NCBI GenBank assembly: GCA_021292105.1
Contig: CM037870.1
Span: 64,230,083-64,294,082 of the forward strand
Source: Anadara kagoshimensis
Taxonomy: Eukaryota > Mollusca > Bivalvia > Arcoida > Arcidae
Reading direction: 5' to 3'
Length of the DNA: 64,000 bases
The translations under genes and the position numbers were made by a program. The notes beneath the pieces were generated by a model, which did not search any database, was not told where the DNA came from, and was given only the letters and a program-made list of their open reading frames with translations. Shown here piece after piece: positions 55,991-64,000 of the stretch. Position 1 is the first letter of the stretch, and every line of letters begins with the position of its first letter.

Positions 55991-56114
55991 CACTGGCTTG
56001 TAAATCCCTTTCTATCATTGCAGAAAGGGATTCGTGCTGATTTTGTCCTTTAGCATTTCCAATCGTTAAAATATTCCAAGTCACTATCAGGTATATGTGG
56101 CTAATGAAATGCAT
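55991..56114 (-). CDS. Gene B, exon 1: signal peptide of a C1q-domain protein
   Basis: The ATG at 56114-56112 opens an exon of 124 bp encoding MHFISHIYLIVTWNILTIGN, a typical secretory signal peptide of about 22 residues, followed by a polar stretch (KGQNQHESLSAMIERDLQAS). The donor is CAGTG/GTATGT, phase 1. The frame remains open a few codons upstream, but only with a TTG, so the ATG is the supported start. It splices in phase to the coiled-coil exon at 51.2 kb across an intron of about 4.75 kb filled with repeats. The product should enter the secretory pathway. Confidence 0.75.
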
Positions 56115-56195
56115 CTTCGTGTTCAATATTCAGCAGTATGCTTTTCTTTGCCGCAAGTTCTCTTCTTTAAAGCGAACGACTGATCCTTGTATAAG

Positions 56196-56201
56196 TTTAT
56201 A
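56196..56201 (-). promoter_or_regulatory. Candidate TATA box of gene B
   Basis: TATAAA on the minus strand lies 82 bases above the ATG at 56114, so transcription would begin around 56170 with a short leader. A TCAGTC initiator-like motif follows, but nearer than usual (about 20 bases). The surroundings are AT-rich, so a chance match is possible. Confidence 0.3.
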
Positions 56202-56557
56202 TTCTTTGTGTTTGAAGGCATATACTAATATGGTTATGACCTGTTTACTTTGAGTTTTGGCATGTTATAATATTTAATTTCATGTTGCTACATAAAAAAT
56301 CTTTGCAACATATCTTTGGGGTTTTTAACAGCTAATATAGTGTTGCCAAAGCGATGCAATTATTTCTGTTTCCGTGTAAAAAAATCTTTATTTACGTCAA
56401 ACTAACATTATACAACATCAGTTTACTTATCAGTGATAGTATACTGTGAATACCGTAGAGATAATAACACGTATGTTTATTTGTAAAGTTCCCAAGTTGA
56501 TTTCACAATTATTTATTTACTAGTTATTGAGTTCCTGTTGACGAGAAACAGATACCT

Positions 56558-56785
56558 TAGGCAAACAACACCGACCTGTCCGCTTGACCTTTAATTTATA
56601 TATTCATTATGAACGAGCGTCGTTATTTGCACGGAACGCATTATTTAATAGGAAACACCTGTACTATTTTATAAGTAAAAACCTTTGTTGTGTATGTATT
56701 GACTGCGAATCCTAACATTACCAATTTTCTAGATTGATCATCTATAATTAATATTTCAGTCGAACAGGTCAATGTTGTTTGCCTA
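56558..56785. mobile_element. MITE family D, copy 4
   Basis: Ends TAGGCAAACAACACCGACCT GTCCGCTTGACC and GAACAGGTCAATGTTGTTTGCCTA: the clearest inverted ends of the family, TA on both tips. About 440 bp upstream of gene B's ATG. Confidence 0.8.
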
Positions 56786-56789
56786 TAAT

Positions 56790-58960
56790 AACACAAAATA
56801 TTACGCAACATAATCATTTGCACGTACCGACAAACAGTTGGCGTGAGGACAGTGTGTGTTTTACATTAAAACTAAGGTATGAAGTAAGTTAAGGACAAGT
56901 TGTGCAAATGGACGGTGACGTTACGCATGACGTGTAGAAATTTGTCAGCTTGTGTATTATTTTAAGTCCAAACTTAATAACTAGAATAATGTTTGATAAA
57001 TTACTTACAGGGAATATAATACATAAAAAATACAATAAAAAATATCAAATGAAGATATACCAGAGAACACATCATAAATACGATATACCACTAATTCAAC
57101 TGATAACAGATACCAATTATTCACTGAAGAATTCACATGTACCTTGGATTGATAGACTATTTGGCAACATTTAATTGATGATATTGTTTTTAATAATGTC
57201 TCGTTTTTTTTAAAATCCTCTGGTTATTAAAATTTAGAAATTTTATATTTTTATGCTCTATCACATTTTTAGTTTTACAATGATGTCATGTTAATTTATA
57301 CTTTTTTCACCTTTTCTGCCAAAGTAAAATGTTTTCAATTAAATGCTTTTCACCCCAGTCAAGATTTTGTTATCAATAGTTTTTCTCGTCATATTCATGT
57401 GTAGTAATTTTACAATATTTCCCTTACTCTGACCTATTCGTCTTCTTGCATTTTGGTACATGTATCGTTATGAACTATCATTTCTGAAAAAATATTTTTC
57501 TGTCATTATTATTATTTCTGTTGTTTAAGAGATAAAGATAAACAATATCATTTACAAAGTATTTGTTTACAAATAATAAAGATAATGTATTTACTATAAC
57601 ATCAAGAAACAGAAATACAATATTTTCCGTTTACGACACGAAGACGATAAAGTATTTAAGTATGTCAGATACTATGATGTAATAGCTAATTTTGGTCATG
57701 TTTTGAATCAGATAAGTCTTGAAGTTGTATAACGAATGATCGAGCAAGGAGTTATATGGTTTTCTTCACATTTTCAGAAAATATAAATTTTTGACTGTAT
57801 GATATTAGTTTAAAAAAAAAAAACTTCAAGGACAAACTGGTATTTACCTACACATACATGTAATTTGTAGAGATCTCATCGTCTATTTTTGTGACAGGAT
57901 ATAAGTAAGTTTCCCGCCACCTTCATCGCCATCATAATCATAATCTTCTGCATTTTAGATTCAGTATTAAAACGCATAGCGAAGAGCTGAAATGCAAATT
58001 TATCTATGATCGTTATTATTTTATATATTTTTTTATGATTAGTGCAATTTTTCGATTTCTCGCTCGATCGAGTATTTTATCATTACTTAATACTTTGAGA
58101 TGATTTGTGTTGTCCCATTACAGATGATGTATGCGTGGATAACGTTAATAAAACGTTCTGATCGAAATCAGTAACATCTGTAACCACCCCTGGCTTCAGT
58201 TGATGAGTTGTTACTCTTATTCTCCTCAACATATTACCAATGAAGGTATTTATTGTCCTAAGAGGTAAGATGTCCCACTCCGCAATACAATCCTATACCA
58301 TGGCCAGTACATATGGTGCAGAAGGAACACCTCGGATGCAAGTTTCTTCAATTAAAAAACTGCATAAAATTTTGAACGCGCTCTGCTTTATTGTAATTGA
58401 AGAACATTTTCGCATTCATCGAACATAGCAGAGTGTCAAAATTAGTTATCCACACACGTATAACATTTATAAAACAAAAAAGAACTTCAGGTTCCCCTTT
58501 AAGTAGCATATGTACGTAAAACGGTATACTTTTAAGCAAGTTTTTTCTATTGTGAAATCTTTGAGCCAGATATACTTTATAGTTGTATAACTTGGCGAGC
58601 GACGCCTAGGCGCGGTTTTAATAACTTTCAGTTAGTAATTAATTTTTGATGTAATTAATCCTAGAATTTTGTGTATATTATAATGAAGTTTAACGGAAAA
58701 ACCAGAAAACTGCCACTTGTGAGCGGGGACTTTTATTTTATTGAATCAGCGCAATGTTAAAGGATTGTAAATAAAAAGAGTGAAATTATGTTTTTGTTCC
58801 TCGAGCTGGTGTAAAGACGACCAAGAATAGTAAGTTACGAGTATGTATGGTATACCCCAGCGCTCATATAACTTGCTAGGACTGACGGCCGCCATACCAA
58901 CCTGAAAAACAACATAATTTTATTCTTAAAAAGGATAGTTATAGTGAGTAATTGATCAGA
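56790..58960. other. Gene-free stretch upstream of gene B
   Basis: AT-rich; short frames without recognisable features. 58120-58350 is less AT-rich and looks like decayed coding DNA on the minus strand (GNMLRRIRVTTHQLKPGVVT), family not identified. Confidence 0.35.
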
Positions 58961-58963
58961 ACA

Positions 58964-59193
58964 GGCTCAATTTTCACAATTATTCCTTGATTTAAATCTT
59001 ACGATTTTGATACAGCTTTTTATTAATTTTAAAGATTCAGTAATTTAAGGTGTCATTTTGAAGTCCGGCCAAGCTTATTCCAACTATATATTAGATTTTG
59101 GGAACTTTAATTTGTAGTAACATAAAATATTGCCAAAGTTACCAGAATAAGTTGAGAAAAATCATAGTTAAGGAATGATTGTGAAAATGGGAC
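58964..59193. mobile_element. MITE family B, copy 6
   Basis: From GGCTCAATTTTCACAATTAT to AAGGAATGATTGTGAAAATG. Confidence 0.72.
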
Positions 59194-59194
59194 T

Positions 59195-60535
59195 AGTATC
59201 ATATCGATAATGTAGGAACGCCTTTTAAGTTGGTGTACGGCCAATTAATGCCTAATTACATCTAGTTGTCTGTCATGTGCTATTTCGTTTTACAAACTAT
59301 ATTTCAGTTTTCTTATCTTCTCACTATAGTGTCTAATATCTCTAATACAAAAACATTTGTCTGTATGACTCGTTGACAAGCTCGAAAGCATTAAAATCTG
59401 TTGTAGTCACCGTTTCTTGTATTTAAAAATGTTTTAATCACACTTGATTTATTATGTTAGATCATTGTTTTGGATACACTATATATAAAAATAACGTAAA
59501 ATAGATAAAAACGAAATGTGTCTTTTAATAGGTAGTACGGGTACATGTATTTGTAATGATTATCTCCCTTAACCTGGTGTTTTAATCTAAAATAGGTTGA
59601 GTCAATTCTCTAAAGTCTTCTCTGAAACAATACACCATTGGAACCAACATATGTAAAAGGTTCCAATGTGGACTAGTTGTAGTTCTAGGTTGATTTGTCG
59701 GACATTCAAGATGGCTGCCATTTTTAAACACACGCAAATAAAAACTATTGTATTTTGGCTTCATGGTTCAATGTTTTGTTCAAATTTGAAACAAATACAG
59801 AAGATAATGACATTTACCATATGCAAAGTGTTTTTTTTTTCAAAAAATGTTTCATTCGTCAAATGTTCGCAAATTATGAAAATAAGACAATAATGGATTG
59901 ATGAAACAATAATGTGAATGAATTCTTTGAAAATGTTCGGCATGCTTCAATGACGTCGAAAAAGAAGACTGGTTGTCGACTGAGCATCCGGATATTATTT
60001 CAATATAAACCGTGTTTCCTTGAGTTTGTAAATAAGACTGAAAATAAATAGTTAAAATATATGAAGGTCTAACAATAACGTTTATTGCCTCCTTCTACTT
60101 TTACAGGTCTTGATTCTATGTCAATTTGTATCGGGCTTAATGACAAATATTAACCAATTGTTTTAAAAAAATCAGTTATGATTAAAGTGTATTTAAATAT
60201 GTATATAAATTTGCGAATATTCTACAACGCGAAAATGTTAGAAATTAGAAAACTGCAAAAATTTGACCTCGGGAAATTAAATACATTTACCGTATTAAGT
60301 CAAGTTTCATTGAACAACAAACGTTTTATTTCCATAAATCAGTAATAGAGAGAGAGAGAGTTTCAGTTAACAATAAAATTGATATCAAATTCTTTTGAAT
60401 TTTGAGAAAAAGTCAATTATAATTCTTCCTGGTTGAATAATTGTTAAACGTAAACCAAGCTTTTGGATGATTATTTTAGAGTCTTATTCACTCATGGTTT
60501 CAGAATAATCGTTTTGGAATATTTCTAGCCTATGC
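59195..60535. other. Gene-free stretch
   Basis: AT-rich, with a short (GA)n at 60347-60360. Nothing else recognised. Confidence 0.35.
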
Positions 60536-60539
60536 TTAT

Positions 60540-61035
60540 AAAGCATCTTAAATATTTTGATGACGGTTATCACAACATTGTTAATGAGTATGATGTTAAT
60601 TGTTAATGATCACAGATTTATTTGACATGCCATAGTTCTATATTGTTCTTAGCCTTGAGAATTTTCCTATATCTTCCAATTTGAGACTCTTGGCATCCAC
60701 AGGTCTATGAATGCCAAACGACCTCATCACTGCGTTTGAATATAAATATCGGCAATACACATTCCCGCTATCGCGCATTATTCAGTTTGTCTTTCAAAGG
60801 TTTGGCATTCATATTATCTATGAACGCCATTTCAAAACAGTTCAATTGTTAAATGTAACTTTTATTCTCTTATTTTTTTACGCGGTTCAGGTGTGTCTAG
60901 CTAGTCATAAGGTGTCTATCTTTCCGAAGCACCGGATCTTAATATTCTCTAGAGTTTTGCCATTTTTTTTCAAAGTATTAACTTTGTTTTTAGAACTGTG
61001 GTTTAGACATGGACTGGCATGTTTATGACCGATCT
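60540..61035 (+). mobile_element. 3' tail of the YIDD-type retroelement (forward, diverged)
   Basis: Matches the 45600-45930 tail with gaps: GATGACGGTTATCACAACAT, TTTATTTGACATGCCATAGT, then after about 230 bp of other DNA CAGGTGTGTCTAGCTAGTCA and GGTTTAGACATGGACTGGCA. Confidence 0.55.
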
Positions 61036-61824
61036 TATATTATAAGGACATGTATTTTTGGCTATTGCAAAGGTAACATTTTGTTTAAATTTACAGTAGT
61101 AGTTGTCAGAAAAGACAAAATACGTCACTATTAAACTATCAAAAACAAAAACCTTACAACAAATCATTCATTTAGCTAATGCATATAAATTGCAAAATTT
61201 CTGGAGGTTTACAACACTTTGTTTACTTGTTTACGAAGCATCATTTGTACTTTATTCACCTCATAAGATCATAATTTTCTTTGTCTTTTATGACCAGTGT
61301 TAGGTTTATACTACTTTCAGACATGTTTCTGTTTTTCGTGTAGTTTATTATTACTGTCTATTACTAAGTAATGTTGTCAGAAAACTTTCAAAATAACATA
61401 CCGCTCCATGTACAACTCCTAAAGGCAAAGGAAACTTTTGTTGCAGGCAAATTATGTTAACACGCGACCTTCCACCATGTTATTGACTGAGGCTTCGTGC
61501 TCCGGAATTTTAAACGCCTCTACCCATTTTTCATTTCGTTATTTAGCTAACGATAATGTTCAACTTCTAAAGCTAAACTCAGGTGGTAGCTATTTGTTTT
61601 ACAGCGTTAGCTATAGGACTAATCCATCAAATATTGAAGAACTGTCTTTATTATTTAATTTATCTTTGCATTGTCGATGGTTACAAAATATAAAGATTGT
61701 CAATTCAACAATGATAAATAACTACTATTTAAGGGGTAGATCAATTTGACAGGGAAAAGAAAAATCATCTGCATCATAAAATAGGGGCTTCACAAACATT
61801 CCTTAAAAATAGTAAACTTAGGAA

Positions 61825-62290
61825 TTTTGCAAGCCCATACTTATCAAGGCCCTCAAAATGTTTTATGGCTCTCATAGCAATATTGTTGAAACGAATGTTG
61901 TCTCTGAATCAAGAAATATCCCGGCTATACTTGACGTCACACAGTTCCACGTTCTGAATCCCGCTACCCCGGCTATACTTGACGTCACACAGTTCCACGT
62001 TCTGAATCCCGCTACCCCGGCTATACTTGACGTCACACAGTTCTACGTTCTGCATCCCGCTACCCCGGCTATACTTGACGTCACACAGTCCAACGTTCTT
62101 TTCATTCTTAATTTCGATTTCACACGTTACGGATGTAGCTATGTTAGCGGTAGGTGCTAATCTTTCCAGAACACCCGGCCTCATTTCCCTGGTGGACGTT
62201 TACATGTTGAACTAAGTGCAACAGTTTCAAATTTTTGCTTTGCTTTTCATAGTGATTGGAACATGGTTTGTTTGTTTGTCTTTTATTGAA
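61825..62290 (+). mobile_element. 3' tail of the YIDD-type retroelement with internal 48-bp expansion
   Basis: Begins TTGCAAGCCCATACTTATCA and ends with a GGAACATGGTTTGTTTGTTT-like terminus; in the middle the CTTGACGTC segment has expanded into a 48-bp tandem repeat. Confidence 0.65.
61921..62090. repeat. 48-bp tandem repeat, each unit with a TGACGTCA site
   Basis: Units start at 61921, 61969, 62017 and 62065, the last incomplete, and are nearly identical. Each contains TTGACGTCAC, an exact CRE palindrome (TGACGTCA). Confidence 0.85.
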
Positions 62291-62309
62291 CTTCGTTATC
62301 GAAATGATT

Positions 62310-62490
62310 TACAGTCGAACTTGCCTTAAAGGCCATCTCTATAAAAGAGCCACCTGCTTATAAAGGTCAGTAAAATTTTATCTCAATTGCTCTTTATTCG
62401 TGTTAATTGAACCTGTATATAAGGGTCATCTGTCCATAAAGGCCATTTTTCTGTTTCCCTTGGGTGGCCTTTGTAGACAACAAGTTTGTA
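62310..62490. mobile_element. MITE family C, copy 2
   Basis: TACAGTCGAACTTGCCTTAA on the left; the right side keeps GGTGGCCTTTGTAGACAACA and AGTTTGTA. Adjoins the 31-33 bp satellite. Confidence 0.65.
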
Positions 62491-62504
62491 TGTGATAGAT
62501 TCAC

Positions 62505-62960
62505 TTGTATATGTAATATTGACCACTTTACATTCACCTGTATGTGATATTGGCCACTTTATATTCACCTGTATGTAATATTGGCCACTTTATATTCACC
62601 TGTATGTGATATTGGCCACTTTATATTCAACTGTATATGTGATATTGACCACTTTATATTCAACTGTATATGTGATATTGACCACTTTACATTCACCTGT
62701 ATATGATTTTGGCCACTTTATATTCAACTGTATATGTGATATTGACCACTTTATATTCAACTGTATATGTGATATTGACCACTTTACATTCACCTGTATG
62801 TGATATTGGCCACTTTATATTCAACTGTATATGTGATATTGACCACTTTACATTCAATTGTATATGTGATATTGACCACTTTATATTCAACTGTAATTGT
62901 GATATTGGCCACTTTACATTCACTTGTATATGCGATATTGACCACTTTATATTCAACTAT
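62505..62960. repeat. 31-33 bp tandem satellite
   Basis: About 14 units of ATATTGACCACTTTATATTC AACTGTATATGTG (33 bp) or the GGCCACTTT...ACCTGTATGTG (31 bp) variant. The two lengths alternate in blocks. Both strands are open in some frames purely because the unit lacks stops. Confidence 0.9.
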
Positions 62961-63391
62961 ATCACATAACTCACCTGTTTATTGGTGCAATAAAACGGTG
63001 TAATATTTTTCATATTACACAGGTACCAATGTAATATCACTTGATTGTGACGTAATAAATTCTCACGCTTCTGATCGCCCCTAATGACGTCATTTGAAAA
63101 CTGTGTCGGTCTGTTGTTTATTTTTAGACTTTTAAAGACTTTCCGATTCTTTGAAAAATAATTTTGATGCATTCGAATAAATATAACATAATTTAAACTT
63201 ACATACTGGTTTTTGTCTTTTTTATTTTAGGTGATTAATTTACTTTTACTATAATTAAATAGAACTATATTCTTACTTGCGCAGTTAAATTGGAGGTGAT
63301 TTGTCTGACCTAGATAGAAATCAGCTGTTTCTATATGGCATCAAATAATATGTACATGTCATTGTCTCGGTATTTTGAGTTATGTGATATA

Positions 63392-63540
63392 TAGAATCCT
63401 AGACTCGTGAGGGTTTAATATGAAATTTATTAAACGAGTTCAATATTAAATATGCCACTCGCCAAGGCTCGTGGCATATTTAATATTGAACTCGTTTAAT
63501 AAATTTCATATTAAACCCCCACTCGTCTAAGATCCTCTAT
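63392..63540. repeat. Long near-perfect hairpin in the 31-33 bp satellite region
   Basis: Arms of about 70 bp (GGGTTTAATATGAAATTTAT TAAACGAGTTC and complement) meet at CGCCAAGGCTCG. Satellite-like units resume on its right. Confidence 0.88.
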
Positions 63541-63630
63541 GTATATGTGATATTGATCACTTTACATTCAACTCTATATGCGGTATTGACCACTTTACAT
63601 TTACATTTGTTTGTGGTATTAACCATGTAA
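63541..63630. repeat. Outlying units of the 31-33 bp satellite
   Basis: Three diverged units (ATATTGATCACTTTACATTC, GGTATTGACCACTTTACATT, then GGTATTAACCATG) right after the hairpin. Confidence 0.7.
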
Positions 63631-64000
63631 TTACCTGTTGTGTTTATATTGTCTTTCTATTTGGAAATATGTTTAAAAAGAAATCTTAACAAAATTAAGA
63701 AGCTTTTATTCACTTTAACATGAAAAAAAAAATGCACGATCAAATAATTTTCTATGAACAATATATGTAACAACGAATGGTTTCTTTTGGTTCTTTAAGA
63801 AGAAATAGGAAAACAAACTTTGATATACACAGCCATCAATAAATAACTATACAAATTTATATTTGTCATAGGTTTATATTGTAATTTCATTCATAGATTT
63901 CAAATATTGTAGTATGTGGAATTGATATCTTAACTTAATTGTCTTAATGTTTGCGAAGAAGTTGTTTTAACTGAACACAATATTCTTGGATTACTAAGCA

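Noticed and set aside
61858-62184. Repetitive 90-100 residue frames with AILDVTQFHVLNPATP or complementary repeats
   Set aside because: They are the 48-bp tandem repeat read in two strands; no start context or domain.
62596-63003. Several frames on both strands in the satellite region
   Set aside because: They exist because the 31-33 bp unit lacks stops; both strands are equally open and the peptides are simple repeats.

Overview
This is an AT-rich animal genome window, most likely from a marine bivalve mollusc. The evidence is a secreted coiled-coil/C1q-domain gene of the kind bivalves carry in large numbers, phase-1 exons coding for extracellular modules, and a dense mix of tyrosine-recombinase retrotransposons, LINEs, TA-flanked MITEs and minisatellites. 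The species cannot be named from the sequence. No rRNA, intact tRNA, CRISPR or prokaryotic-style operon was seen.

Two host genes can be reconstructed, both on the minus strand. Gene A (about 34.8 to 18.0 kb) has seven visible exons: a triple LDL-receptor-class-A exon, three short EGF-like exons, a transmembrane exon, and two cytoplasmic exons ending in paired PPxY / YxxPhi motifs. Its splice sites and phases agree throughout; its 5' end (signal peptide) was not found. Gene B (about 56.1 to 47.6 kb) looks complete in three exons: signal peptide, a long coiled coil, and a C-terminal C1q domain, giving about 360 residues. All junctions are phase 1.

The rest is mostly mobile DNA and its debris. 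1-9 kb: MITEs and SINE fragments. 9.7-11.4 kb: a LINE with an in-frame internal deletion. 13.5-17.8 kb: MITEs and a 52-bp minisatellite split by a 5'-truncated LINE with clear target-site duplication. 25.5-31.0 kb: a nearly whole DIRS/Ngaro-like tyrosine-recombinase retrotransposon (gag, RT, RNase H, recombinase) lying in the large first visible intron of gene A, with one nonsense codon and an extra copy of its terminal repeat unit. 33.4-34.4 kb: stacked MITEs next to the LDLa exon. 38.1-41.2 kb: a TIR-bounded region holding an eight-fold 145-bp repeat rich in nuclear-receptor half-sites. 42.8-45.1 kb: a 42-bp minisatellite interrupted by a TTAA-flanked foldback element. 45.1-46.0 kb: an RT fragment whose 3' tail recurs more than a dozen times in the window. 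46.1-47.3 kb: a TA-flanked TIR element. 51.5-54.5 kb: tandem repeats and a mariner transposase fossil inside gene B's first intron. 60.5-63.6 kb: RT tails, a CRE-containing 48-bp repeat, a 31-33 bp satellite and a near-perfect hairpin.

The two genes are independent; both predict surface or secreted recognition proteins, but nothing in the sequence shows that they work together. All repeat families were recognised by eye, so boundaries are approximate unless a target duplication is stated.
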